Source: Puffinus mauretanicus
Lineage: Eukaryota > Chordata > Aves > Procellariiformes > Procellariidae
Direction of reading: 5' to 3'
Assembly (NCBI GenBank): GCA_023333565.1
Contig: JAJKFH010000227.1
Location: forward strand, 1,674,001-1,738,000
DNA length: 64,000 nt
Position 1 is the stretch's first letter, and each line of letters opens with the position of its first letter. A program made the translations under genes and the position numbers. A model generated the notes under the pieces. The model was given only the letters and a program-made list of their open reading frames with translations. It had not been told where the DNA came from and searched no databases. Shown one piece after another: positions 50,101 through 61,117 of the stretch.

Positions 50101-53100
50101 GCCTCGAATCGTGGGATCGGGGCATGGAGCCTGGTAATGCCGAGAGCCACTGAGGTCCTGAGTCACAAGCATCTCCTCTGCAGGACACAAAGTTCACCAG
50201 GATTGTGAAATCCAAGGCATAAACTGACAAGCAGAAAATAGTTCCTTGAATAAGTCTTCCTTCCAGCAGCCAGTCTTACCTTTTTTTTTCCTTTTTTTCC
50301 CCTTTTTTTTTTTTTCCCTTTCAGCAGACATGCCGCAAATGCAAAGAAATGAGAGAAGAGAAAAAAAAAAAAACCACACAACCAGAAAACCCTGTTCTTG
50401 CTGAGGCAGGGCTTTCTTGTAAAGCTTCTCTTTCCGCTCAGCGGGAGCATGAGCAAGCAGAATCACACCCCCGGACAGGGCTGCTCCCAAGGGCGCTGGA
50501 AAACCAGCACCTCCACAAACAGGCTTCGCTCTGGTCACTGCGCGTGAAGTTTTGGTTCTTTTTAGGGTTTGATTGGCGAGGAAAAATCCCTCGGAGTCAC
50601 CCATTTTCCGGCTGCAATGGATGGTTTAGGGATACCCGTCGCCCAAAGCGGCAGCGGGGAGCTGCCACCCCCCCGGTGCCAGCAGCGCCTGCGCCCATCG
50701 CACCCCAGCACCGCATCCCATGAAAGCTTCCTCGCAGCACCTCTCGCCAGCTTCATCTCAAGAATGTCATTAAAGAGTTTATGAGTAACTATGCTTTGTG
50801 CGGGGGGGAAAAAAAAATGTTCATTTTAATAAATATTTTCTTTCTCTTTCCAAGGAGGATGTCTGGAAGACCGACACAAATCATTGTCTTTCTAAACCAA
50901 TAAAAAATGCTCCAATTTTCAACCCTGCCCAGTAGAATAGTTCTGAAATGTTATGGAAAATTAAATTTACACACACAGAAACAGATTTGAAGCCCTGCAA
51001 ATGCTATTTACTGCCTGAAAACAAACCGCAGCTTTTGTCAAGCTCAGCAACGATACCCAGTTTTTGCAGCACGAATGAACTGAACCTTCGTCCTGCAGAA
51101 TTTGAACTTGATAGAATTTGATAACTACCAAAACACAACCCTGAGAGGCAAAAGGATGGCAAACGACTTACAGGTTTTGACCAGATGAATCCGAGGCCGA
51201 GATACAGAGATAGGTCATGTCCTGCAACACAAAGATGGTTGCGGTAGTAAGATACCTCCGAGAAACACAAAATCCCCCATTTCTCTCTTTTCCCTCTCCC
51301 CAGGTGACCCTTTGGTGAGGGGAAAGCTGAAATCCGCTTTCGAGTGCCATCACCCCGCTCCCCACGGGTAGGGAGACCCACGCAGGGTCGCATCCATCCC
51401 ACCCCGGGCTATTCCCCCCCCATTTCAGCCCAGAGGAGAGACCAGGCTGTGGGGAACCTCTACGATGCTCAGGAACCCCCCAAAACTGAGCCACCCCTTC
51501 ACCGGGGCCCCGACCGGCGAGCCCCGTCAGGAAGATGTGTGCGAACACGCAGTGATGAAGTCACTCTCATCAATGAGTTATTTCCTCCCGGTCCTTTTAA
51601 TACACAATAAATCATCCTGCCGCATGTTGGCATGGGTCAGATTACTTTCCTTTCTTTAAAACATCGCTTCCTTGATCCTCCCTGTTCTGAGCTATAATTA
51701 GAGCCTTTTCATCTGAGTTTGGTTTGTTGTTTTGTTTTTTTTTTTTTTTTAACTTTCTTAGCGAAATGGGTGGAAATCCTGCCAGCCAGAGCTAAAACGC
51801 CCGAGCACCAGGGATTGCCCCATCTCCATCAGCTCCCAGTGGCATCGCTGCCGAAAGGTCCCCCTGGGCTGATGCAGCTCAGCCTCACGGGCCACCCTCG
51901 CTTCCCTCCAGCCCAGGGCAAACTGGGAGACTGGAAAAAGCCGATTATTTAAGGAGGGAAGGGGCAAAGCAGGACAGGCGCAGGGATATTTCTGCACTGG
52001 AAAAACCCACGTTGCGAGGATGAGCGCGGGTGGGCTTTCCCGTGCATCTCCTCTCCGTCCCATCCATCCTCCCCAGCCCCGTCCCACGCTCGCCCCCGCC
52101 ACCCCGCAGCCTCTCGTGGGACGGGGACGAGGTGCCGCAGCGATGTGCCACTTGCCAGCTCCCCGTGCGTGCCATCCGGCTGCTCCCTGCCCAGAGAAAC
52201 TGCCGGAGAGGCCGGGGCGGGGGGAAACAGAGCCAGCGGGTTCCTCATCCACACCCCCGGCCAAACCGCGGCTCCCCGGCATGCGGGGGCTGGAAGGGGA
52301 CCATGCACCAGGCAGGGGCACGGGGACCAGCAAGCAAACGTTGGCAGGTTTTGCAGGATGAGCCGAAATGGCCTGTGGCTTCCCAAAACCTGGCTGCACC
52401 ATGCCATGCCTGGCGGCAGCCTGACTCCCCGCGATGAGGAGAGCCACCGTGCCGGCAAAGCCACCGTGCCAACCGCTGGAGCAGCGGAAGCAACTCCACT
52501 GCTCCCCAAACCCCGACCCGCACCCCAATCCCGCATTAACTGCCAGGCTCCCAGCGGCTTCCCCTTCCCCACGGGGCCGGGTGCCCCCATCCCGCCTCGG
52601 GGAGCTGGGCCACGCATGGGAACGGTGCTGGGGTTTGCGGTTCCCGACCCAGGGCCGTGATTGACACATTGCTCAACCCACCATGCCTTTCCGGTTCCCT
52701 TTTCTGCCAGCCCGGCGGCTTGCTCCGTGTTGTAAGCTCGCCGTGCGGTTTGCTACCCGTCTGGCCGTGCCCCGAGCCCCGCCAGCCCCAGCTGCTGCCC
52801 CTTCTCCAGCCACGAGCCGTTTCTCTGCACCGATTTTATGCAGCCTCCTTCCTTCTCTCTCTCCCTCCTCCACGTTACTCAACGCCTTAGCGGCGAAAAA
52901 GCTCAAGCTGGTGTTTTGCTGGGGCTCCCTGCCCATCGTGGCTCCAAAGGATGAGGGGTCCCGGCAGTCCCCTTTGTCTTCTGCAGCATCCCAGGATTTG
53001 GGAGCTGGCAGCGGGTCGGACACCGGGATGAAGCATGCGGCCACCCGCCGCGACACGAGCAGCGTGGTCCGAGCATCCCCCGCACACGGACCCCGCACGG

Positions 53101-56100
53101 GGCTGCTCCTCCTGCTGCAGGCTCCACCCGGTCCACGGGTCCGTGCAGGCAGGATTCGTGCACGAAAGACCCAGTCGGCATCAACCCACCCCGCAGCACC
53201 CTCCTGCCTCAGTTTCCCCCATCCACAGCCCGAGGGATCCGTACCACTCCGGGGTCCGCGGCGGGGGGGGCTGGGACCGGGCAGGCAAAGCCAGGGCGGC
53301 CCGGGACCCCTGTCCTGGAGGTGTGAGGGGGGGTCCGGGTCCCGCTGTGCCCCCCGCCCCGGCCGGGGCTGGATGCGGCCCCGGCGCTGCCATCCGCGGG
53401 GCACCGCCGCCCTCTCGCGGTTCTCCCCGCGGCAGCACCGGGCACCCCGCCGGGTCCCGGCCCCTCCAGCGCTGCGGCTGCACGCTTTCTCCTTAAAAAC
53501 CATCGAAAGGGTGGCCGTGCCCCTCAAAACGCCCCGCTCCACCTGCCCCCCGAAAGCCAGCGCTGAGCTTCTTTGGGTGCAATTCAGCATTGCATGGTGC
53601 AAATTGCTGCAAATCGGTGCAAATCCGGTATTGCTTCTCCCCGCTCTGCCCCACGCCAGGAGAAGAGCATGTGTCCCACCTGCACCTTCCCAGCCCCTGC
53701 TCCCCCGGGGTGGTCCCCTAAGTCCCCCCACCCGGGCACTCACCTCCAGCACCGGCTTGGCACTGTTGTGGACGGAGAGGATGTGCGTCACCCCGTTCCT
53801 CAGCAGGTTTTCCCGATCCTCAGAGTCTGGAAGCAGGAGCGACACGTGAGTCTCCCACCCTCCTGGGAGATCTGCTGGATCAAGCACCCACCAGCAACCC
53901 TTATCCATCACCCCCGTCCCCTCGATCCCCGTGCCAGCCCCTTCCCGCTGCCTCTCACCCCGCACGATGCGGGAAAGGAGACCGGGCGTCGCGACGCACC
54001 TCCTTCAAAGCAAAACCCCCCTTGGATGCTCAGCAGGCTCCGAAAACCACCCCCAGAATCAGAAATTATACTGCTAATTTGGAAAAGGCTGTTGTGTCTT
54101 CGCTGTTGGGTGAAACCCAAGCTTTGCCCTGCTCCTCACGGGGCCAGAGGAGCGAGAAAGCCAGGCGTTGGCCCACTGTAAATATTGTCTCAGCAAACAC
54201 GGGGAGGTTTCCAGCCATGCCAAGGGTTTCCCGGTGCTCCCCACGGATGTCCCTTTCCTGGGCTAGAGCTGCACAGGGCTTTTTTGGGGCTTTGGATCTC
54301 TGAAGGATGCTGGGGTGCGCAGCCGGGAGCAGGCACAGGGAGCCCCCGAGGAGAGGGGCTCCTCCAGCCCCGCCAGCTGCCCAGGGACCCCACAGCAAGG
54401 CGGAGGTGGAGCAGGGAAAGGCACTCACCGCGGATGTTCCCGAGGTAGAGGCCTTTGACAATCTGGGAGGTGACAAAAAGGAGAGAGATTTCAGACGACG
54501 CCGGGCACAACGTGCGTCCGACGTGGCGGGAGCAGCAAGCTGCATGCGTGGTACCAGCAGGACCAGGGCCTCTGGCAGCAAACTCCCCAGGCAATGATAA
54601 ACCAAGCACCTAATCAGTGAACCATCTTCATTAACGAACATCAACGGCTGAGCCCACTCAAACCAGCAGCCCAAACCCCTCCAGGAGTGCAGAGCTCAGG
54701 AAAACTCAGCACATAAATGGAGGGGGCTTGCGGTTTAGTCCTATTGCTATCGGAAAGGCAGTGCTGGGGGCTGAATTCCCCAAACAGCTCAGCCCACCCC
54801 AGCCTCCTCCTTCAAGGCTGGGCTCCAGCAGGGACCCCCCATCGCGCCTGGAGGCAGGCCAGCCCGCTGCAGCTCGGTTTTGTTTTGCTATTCTATAGCA
54901 ACCACCTCTTGCAAACACTTTCAAAGGTTGCCTCCACCAGCTGGGGATAGACGGGCAAAGGCACAGGCTATTTATACTACTTTTCTGGCCAGGATGTTGC
55001 AGTAAGTGCCATCAAGTATGCAAATTTGGTCTCCAACTCGCTGCTGCAGGGTTATGAAGGAGAAAAAGGGGCAGCTCAGAATATTTACAGGGTGTAAGAG
55101 CCCGCCAGAGCCGTTTCCAGGGGCACAGAAAGGAAGAGCTGATTACCAGTTGGACTCATTTGCACCCATCTGGCAGAAGACACCTGGTTGGAGAGGCTGT
55201 AGGAAGGGTTTTCAACAGCTCTGGGTCACATCCAGCCCCCCAGCAGAACCCCAGCCTGCTCCCGGGGTGCAAACACCTGGATTAAGCAAACGTCTGTGCC
55301 CAGCAGAGCAGAAGCTGTTACCACTAGAAGGGGGACGCCGAGCCCTGCGTCTCATCAAGTCAAAGCTGGATCCTGCAACACAAATGTGTCTGCACCAAGC
55401 CAGCCCCTGGCAAAGGCAGCCCGGGCTCCCCAAGAAGGTTTGGTGGCACCGGGGAGGCTGTAAAAGCCACTTTGCAGGTCGGGCTGTGTCTGCAGGGGGT
55501 GAAACCCCGGTAGTAAATCGCACCAGAGCCGCGCAGAGAGAGTTTGCCCTGATCTGGTCTCTCTGTTGTTGTCCCAGGGTCTAATTTTAAACTGGATAAC
55601 GCACATACCAAGCGGTTATTTAAGGATACAAACAGAAATCAATCCCCTCCGCCAGCCCTGGAGTTCAGCTGAGCAAAAAGCAGCAGTAAAACCCCACTTC
55701 CCCCTTTGCAGCGCGTGGCTGCCAGGCACAGATACGTCCCGGGGGTGGCAAGGGGAGGAAATTTCCCTGCAGGGACCCCCGTCAGCCCTGAGGATTTTCA
55801 TGCCGTGGCCTTGCCGCCCAAGGGACGAGGATCTAGAGCCAGCTGTCACTTTTCTAACACCCGCAGACACTTAGCTCACCACCTCGGATATAAACCCGGG
55901 GTTCACTGTTTGCTTTCTTAATTCCCCTTCTTAAGCGCTTGAAGTTTCGAAGGGGAATGAGAACGGGAAGATGCAAACGGTTGTATTCAGGGCATCGTGG
56001 CGGTCTGGGAACAAGCATCCCCCGGGGCTGCAGGAGAAAGGTCCTGCCCGAGGAGGACATGCTGGCCGCCATCCCGCTGGCCGCCATCCCACTGGCCCCC

Positions 56101-56127
56101 CAGTACCTTGCTCATTCCACTCCCCAT
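42525..56127 (-). CDS. Atypical dual-specificity phosphatase, DUSP22/DUSP15 family, complete
   Basis: A cysteine-dependent protein phosphatase. DUSP22 (JSP1/JKAP) regulates JNK and dampens Lck and T-cell receptor signalling; DUSP15 is its close relative. Seven coding exons join in phase to 213 residues. The N-terminus MGSGMSK has Gly2 and Ser6 of an N-myristoylation signal. Then come GLYLGNIR, THILSVHNSAKPVLE and YLCISASDS with the general acid Asp57. The P-loop HCLAGVSRS has Cys88 and Arg94, and GWEDCLAATKAARSYVSPN with GFQQQLQEYE follows. D57/C88/R94 fall at the same numbers as in DUSP22. The last exon adds a 68-residue tail that starts like the DUSP22 tail (YRAWIRRDYG) and then diverges to a Cys/Pro-rich, basic end. 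It lies head-to-tail upstream of IRF8, as DUSP22 does for IRF4. I cannot decide by eye whether it groups with DUSP22 or DUSP15, so no symbol is given. Confidence 0.94.
44324..44357 (+). repeat. 17-bp tandem duplication
   Basis: CGAGGCTCAGCACCCAC occurs twice back to back without mismatch, in the DUSP intron. Confidence 0.85.
47088..47139 (+). repeat. Poly-T/T-rich tract
   Basis: T25, then AAA, then T-rich sequence with three C interruptions. On the minus strand this is an A-rich tract about 160 bases into intron 6, just after the exon 6 donor. Confidence 0.8.
47304..47475 (-). CDS. DUSP22/15-like coding exon 6 (catalytic P-loop)
   Basis: It completes Cys88, then encodes LAGVSRSTTILVAYLMTVTE, GWEDCLAATKAARSYVSP and QQQLQEYEVTLLQE. 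Acceptor GCCAG, donor GTACGT, end phase 0. Confidence 0.95.
47925..47999 (-). CDS. DUSP22/15-like coding exon 5
   Basis: It encodes LQHFKECIKFIHECR, then CLVH plus TG. The catalytic Cys88 codon is split across the next intron, which hides the P-loop in a plain ORF search. Acceptor TTGCAG, donor GTGAGA. Confidence 0.93.
49466..49530 (+). repeat. 41-bp tandem duplication
   Basis: GCTCGTCACCCTGCCCTGGA is repeated with a 41-bp offset, and each copy is followed by AGGG. Within DUSP intron 4. Confidence 0.8.
50281..50323 (+). repeat. Polypyrimidine tract
   Basis: T9, CC, T7, CCCC and T13 blocks, then CCCTTTCAG. Low complexity inside DUSP intron 4. No exon is recognised beside it. Confidence 0.7.
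51172..51221 (-). CDS. DUSP22/15-like coding exon 4 (general-acid Asp)
   Basis: It encodes DMTYLCISASDSSGQN plus two bases. Asp57 is the expected general acid. Acceptor TTGCAG, donor GTAAGT. Confidence 0.93.
51222..53743 (-). other. Intron 3 of the DUSP22/15-like gene
   Basis: About 2.5 kb, strongly GC-rich in its 5' part (52.0-53.7 kb), where long open frames exist on both strands (388 and 430 codons). They share no domain with any family I know and are compositional. Confidence 0.6.
53744..53826 (-). CDS. DUSP22/15-like coding exon 3
   Basis: It encodes DSEDRENLLRNG and VTHILSVHNSAKPVLE. Acceptor TCCAG, donor GTGAGT, end phase 0. It lies inside a long GC-rich open frame that is otherwise intron. 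Confidence 0.93.
54429..54462 (-). CDS. DUSP22/15-like coding exon 2
   Basis: It encodes IVKGLYLGNIR plus one base. Acceptor CCCAG, donor GTGAGT. Confidence 0.9.
56107..56127 (-). CDS. DUSP22/15-like coding exon 1 (MGSGMSK)
   Basis: Seven codons from ATG, followed by GTACTG. DUSP22 has the same seven-codon first coding segment (MGNGMNK) and the same phase-0 junction. The upstream extent of the exon is unknown. Confidence 0.85.
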
Positions 56128-57479
56128 GTTTTTTTCTCTGCCAGGGTCAGGATTCAGGTGGCTTCTTGTTCTCCAAGGCTATCTGCAAATAAGAACCCAA
56201 AAATCCCAGATGGAGAGATCTGCCCCGCTTCAACAGCGCATCCCACTGCTGCGAGCAGGAGGAAGGGGAACACGGGTCAGGCGGGGAGCGTGCAGAGCCC
56301 CAGCAAATTCAGCTCACTTACCGGCGGCAGGCCGCTCCGGCAGATGAAGGGGACCGAGGAGAGTGGCTGGTGCTGGGCAGGGGAGGGTGAAATAAGGATC
56401 CTGGGCCGTGGCGAGGCTCAGGTTTCTCTCCTGGGCTCCCTGGGGCTTTCACAGCCTTTTGAGGAGGATGAAGAGGAGGACGCCTGGGAGGAACGAATCT
56501 ATCGTCCCAGCGATGCTCAGCGGGCTTCATTCTGGCATGCTGCCGGCTGGTACAAGCGCTGCACTCAGCAGGATTTCTCTCCCAGTCACGTTAATTCCTC
56601 CCAGTCACAGGAACGAGAACAGAATTCAGAATAAGGCAGTTACCTTGAAAACCAGAGCGCGGCAGGAGCAGTGGAGCACTGAGGATAAGCCCATCTCCCC
56701 CTCCCCCCAGAAGGGAGGCCAGAGGAGCTGTAAAGCAGCGCTGCAATTCCAGCACACGCTTCAAAACATCAATTTTCAAAGCAGATACACCTAGCAGCTC
56801 GCCGGCCCCTCCCAGATCAGTGCAATCAGCCTGCCGGAGGCACGAGCTATAGGAAGAGCAGAGAAAAGCAAACGGCGAGCATGGTGAAAACCCCGCAGCC
56901 ATCGCCAGTCTGCGATTCCCTCATCCTCGTAACATCCTTCTCAGCACCCCGGAGGCAAACGTTTCACCTAAGGGATCTTTCAGATGCAGGAAGGGGAGCT
57001 CATCGCTTAACTCCCACCAAATCACCTCACCTTAAAAACCTTCCCCAGGTTTCTCGGACTGGAAGGGAGAGGCTGGCCAGCCCCAGCACACCGCGCCGCC
57101 ACAACTGGCCGAGACTCCCCAGGCTTTCCACCACGGCTGCTAAATACAGGCATGGATTTAAAACAGTGACAGTCCTGTAATCAGGGAAAGAGCAAACCAA
57201 AGTTGAAACTTGTTTTAGTAGTTTTGGCCTTCGGAGGGGTGTTTTTAAACCGAAGGCAAGAAGCTTGCCTGCAGAAAGCCCAGGGGACACACAGGAGATA
57301 GCTGAAGGGAGCAGCTAGAGGCAGAGCGCAGCAAAGGCGCCAGCTTTCTCAGCTCAGGCCCTAAAAACGCTAAGCCACCAACCAGAATTTGTTCAGACCG
57401 CCGCATTTCATAAAAGCTCCGAGACACTCCCACTAAACACAGCATTTCTTTCCCTCCTCCAGCTGCAGCGATCCCCTCT

Positions 57480-57860
57480 GAACAGTCACCTCACGCAAGA
57501 GGCAAGGCACGGAACGCGCTTCGGGGTTTCATCTGAACCTATTCTCGGCTGAACTAGATCTACCGATTCTCTCTCTTCCTCGCTCGAGTCCGCACAGGAC
57601 ACTGGAGCGAGGTCTGCAGCCTGCCCACGCTGTTGAGAACACGTTCCCTTCGCAAGGGGGACAGACAGATGGAGCAGCCTTGATCCCCGCCACACAACCT
57701 GCGCAGCTTGCCTGGCGCCGCTGCCTTCTGGAGCGCCGACGTGCTATTTTTGGAGCGGTTACGGGACGCCGAGCCTCCGCAGGAGCTGGGATCCGCTTCC
57801 CTTACACGTAGCTCAGACCTCCGCACAGCGGGGCGGCTGCCTGTGCCCCAGAAACGTTCC
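57480..57860 (-). promoter_or_regulatory. CpG-rich segment, candidate DUSP22/15-like promoter or 5' exon
   Basis: By eye this 380-base block is far richer in CG dinucleotides than the flanking DNA. It lies about 1.4 kb upstream of the DUSP ATG and just beyond the COX4I1 3' end, so COX4I1 does not need it. Minus-strand donors (ACGT/GTAAGG near 57,808 and GAG/GTGACT near 57,491) would allow a noncoding first exon. This is inference. Confidence 0.35.
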
Positions 57861-57984
57861 CTTTAACTGATGAACGCTGCCGATACACCACCCACGACAA
57901 GGCTATCTGGGAAAGCTTTGCCCCTCAACCTGCACTACAGATTACCATCACAACAAACGCATTTGAAGACCAATAAAAGGAAAC

Positions 57985-58115
57985 TTTCAAGTTAACCAGA
58001 CATTTATTAGCATCTATGTAGGTGGAGAGGTTGTTCCAGTACATAAGCAACGAGGTCACACACAGGTGATGGAATCATTTCATATTCAAGCAGAGCAGGT
58101 TCCAACTGAGTTGCT
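57985..58115 (-). other. COX4I1: COX4I1 3' untranslated region
   Basis: Short 3' UTR from the TGA stop to about 20 bases past AATAAA. The compact length is typical of this housekeeping gene. Confidence 0.75.
58003..58008 (-). terminator. COX4I1: COX4I1 polyadenylation signal
   Basis: AATAAA on the minus strand, about 110 bases after the stop codon. Confidence 0.8.
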
Positions 58116-58252
58116 TCACTTCTTCCATTCGTTCTTCTCGAAATCCCACTGGGAAGAGATGCCCTCCACGGGATTAATCCGCATGTCCAACATTCTCTTC
58201 GTCTGCATCGACAGCCACTCATCCGAGAAGGTGTGCGGAACGGGGCCGTACA
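58116..58252 (-). CDS. COX4I1: COX4I1 coding exon 5 (terminal, stop TGA)
   Basis: It encodes the split Met127 (Val in human), then [25 protein letters not shown] and [10 protein letters not shown], then TGA at 58,116-58,118. Acceptor TGCAG. Confidence 0.95.
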
Positions 58253-61117
58253 CTGCAATTCAACAGCAGGCGGAATTAGATCGCGATACAAAACGAGCAA
58301 GTTGGGAACCGAGGCGCAAGTTTCACTAACGAAAAGCTTTTTCCCCCCCGAAGCCATCAGCGCTGATCACGCCATCATCTGTTCAAACCTACGTTCCCTA
58401 CACCCAATTTCTGAAGCATCCAGCTCAGAGCAGATTCCCGCTTTGGTTCTCCAGCCGTTTCGTTCATCAGTAAAGGCTCGTACCAAGACAACGGCCTTCT
58501 CCTACTTTCACCGCGAGTAGATGAAGCCTCAAGATGGAGAGCAGCTCATTTAGCTGCGTGCTCTGCCTCGCGGCAGCTGGAGGGCTCCCTCGGGGTAGGA
58601 TCGTTAGCTGGGAAGGAAGCCAAACGTGGCAGAAACCCAAATGTTTACTACCAAGGCGGCAATAAGCTTTTGCGACAGCAGGTTTCACAGAGAGGGGAAG
58701 CTCTGGGATCATTAGTGTATCACCACTCTCTCCCCTCCCTTTCCTCTCCTCCCACCAAAGCTCTCTCCACCACCTTCACCTTTCTACAAGTCAGCTTCCC
58801 GAATATTTACACTACGCACCCGCTTATCTCCAGGAAGTTACAACTGAGAATTGAGTTTTCAGAGACTAACAAATGCAACTGCCAGGAGGTCACCAGAACG
58901 GCACCGTTCTGACCCCCCAGAGCAGTTTACGGAGAATTCTCTAATTCCCCATCAGGTATCAACTGATCTTGCTCTTCATTTAAGAGTTAACTCTGTATGG
59001 CATTTACTTACTATAAAGTTTCTGCCAAATGAGGATGATACCAGTTACACCAAGAAAGAACAGTACTCCACCAAGGACGGTCTTCCATTCGTTTGATCCT
59101 CTGTTCATTTCCGCGTAGGTCTCGTTAAATTTGATACGATACACTGCAAAAAAGTTAAAAGCATCAAATCATTTCTTTTACTTTTCCTGCGACTCGCAGG
59201 CAACACGCCGCTCTCCAGAGGGAGGTGACCGAAGCCTAAAGCTGACCGAAAGGGAAAGGACGTTAGAAGAACTTCTGAATTAGCTGGCCTCTCCCACGCC
59301 GAGACCAAGGCACTCCTGCCAAAGGAAACGAGTTGTGTTTCACCACCCCCGCGTCTTTCGCCCACCGCCAGGGCCGTGTTAGTCTCCATTTTATAGATTA
59401 TTGTGAACTTGTGCAAAAGTTGCATTATAAGCCTGACAGACGCAGAAATGGAGCTCTCCTTCCCTCCCTCCAGTTCCCAGTACGGTTACGGACTATAAAG
59501 CTTCTTAGCACAAATAATTTCAACGGGAACACCTGTATCTCAAAAGGCTTCTCTCAGCTTTGCCACTAAGGCCCGCAAGATTTCAAAGTTCAAAACAGCA
59601 TTAGATTTGGAGAGTGCTTATGAATATTTGAGCAGTTCCCAAAAGAGTTTTAAACCTTCTCACTGTGACGCGGGTGGACACAGCGCTGTTCACAGATCAG
59701 GTTCTCACTTGCATACCATGATGGCAGTTAGCAAAGATGATGCAGTTTTATTCACAAGTCAAAATACCTGCTCGGCACTTTAATTAGCTGAAATTTGGTA
59801 ATGTTAAGGTCAGTGGTCATTAACACTCAGATACACAGGGTTCATTTTACTCAGCTGGACTAACAATTGTGTATTGTTGCAATGAAGAGATTTTTTTTCT
59901 GGCTTATTCATAGCAGATGGGAATCAAGAAACAAATATAATTACTATTTGTTTTCTAGAAGAGGAAGAAATTGCTGAACTTGACCTCAGGTACGTAACAG
60001 ACACCACGGCAGGCGCTTCTAACTTTTGGAAACAGCTCCAAGGATCCCTGGAACACAAACCACTGATCTCCACTTGCGTACACACAAGGAGCTCCATCGT
60101 AATTAAAAAAGCTCCTTCTCGGCTCACGGCTCTGCTCGCAGAGCCCTTGGAAAGAGCAGGGTTGAAGAGCTGCCCCAACAGGCACTGTCTGGGGCGGTCT
60201 TTCCAGTAAAAGTTGTCAATAATGAACGTGCAACAGATCAGATCGCATCGTATCTACTTGTAAGGTTACTTAAAGCCACCGCTACTTACATTCCACTTTC
60301 TCATCAACGGACAGAGCAGTCCAAGACGCCTTTTCCTTCTCTTTCAGCGCCTTCTGCTGAGCAGAGAGATCCCTTACAAAGGCCGCTTCAGGCAGGGGAA
60401 CGTCCCGACGGTCGACATAGGCTGGGAGGCTGAAATCCTCTGCTTTGACAACACCAGCTGCACGTGGGAACACAAGAGACACCCACTCAAGCTTCTGACT
60501 CCTGCACAAACATCTCTTACGGGTTACAATACAAAAAACCAACAGCTCAGTCCAAAAGGTAATGACAGGAATCCAGGCGGGAAAAGACTTCCAGATGAAG
60601 CATTCATCAGGGAGGAAAAGGGAAAAGAGAGAGTACTTAAAGTGGGTGGTATTTTAAGGGCATAAGAATAAAGCAGAAGGGGCATCTACATAAAAGGTAA
60701 TATCCAAAACTACTTTATTCACGTCTCAGCGATCTGTTTCCAGCTGTCACACTGATCGCCTCCCCTACCAAACACCTAGAAGCCCTCTACACTTTTTCCA
60801 TCCTAGTTTCTGCCCGGCCCTCGGCTCCTGCCGCCTCCCCAGCCCTGCCTGCACCTCCGCAACGCCGGCACAGGCTGCTCAGACCGCTCTCCTGCCAGCA
60901 GGCAGGGCACCAGCCTCGCCAACCCCCCTCGAGCCCAATTCTTTCCTTACCCAAACCCCAGCAGCAGTTTTTTGTGTTTTTCCTCTAAAGCGCTTGTTTT
61001 ACCGTCCTTACTGAAAAAACAAAGCAGTTGCCACCTACCATGTCCGTGCGCTCTCACGCAGATGGAGGTGGAAATGGCTCTCTTCCCGATGAGGCTGAAT
61101 GCCCGTGAAGCCAACAT
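58116..61117 (-). CDS. COX4I1: Cytochrome c oxidase subunit 4 isoform 1, mitochondrial precursor
   Basis: A nuclear-encoded single-span subunit of respiratory complex IV in the inner mitochondrial membrane. It supports assembly and allosteric ATP control. Four coding exons join to 171 residues (human: 169). The first 22-25 residues are a basic, Ser/Ala-rich import presequence starting [14 protein letters not shown]. The mature part has [32 protein letters not shown] and [13 protein letters not shown]. The single membrane helix is at about 105-122 ([12 protein letters not shown]). The C-terminus has [19 protein letters not shown] and ends KNEWKK. Introns are 0.58, 1.15 and 0.76 kb. The start ATG is one base after a splice acceptor, as usual for a gene with a noncoding first exon. 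The match is to isoform 1, as expected beside EMC8. Confidence 0.97.
59012..59143 (-). CDS. COX4I1: COX4I1 coding exon 4 (membrane helix)
   Basis: It encodes the split Leu83, [20 protein letters not shown], then the hydrophobic helix and IWQKLY. Acceptor TGCAG, donor GTAAGT. Confidence 0.95.
60290..60457 (-). CDS. COX4I1: COX4I1 coding exon 3
   Basis: It encodes the split Ala27, then [36 protein letters not shown] and DEKVE plus one base. Acceptor GTGCAG, donor GTAAGT. Confidence 0.95.
61039..61117 (-). CDS. COX4I1: COX4I1 coding exon 2 (presequence)
   Basis: It encodes [26 protein letters not shown] plus one base. Acceptor AACAG one base before ATG, donor GTAGGT. Confidence 0.94.

Larger units (their letters stand above)
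48000..51171 (-). other. Intron 4 of the DUSP22/15-like gene
   Basis: About 3.2 kb, with no additional exon recognised. It contains a 41-bp tandem duplication at 49,466-49,530 and a pyrimidine tract at 50,281-50,323. Confidence 0.55.

Noticed and set aside
52673..53965. Overlapping open frames of 388 (plus) and 430 (minus) codons
   Set aside because: Both strands are open because the DNA is GC-rich. Only the 83-bp DUSP exon 3 within the minus frame is supported by family similarity and splice sites.
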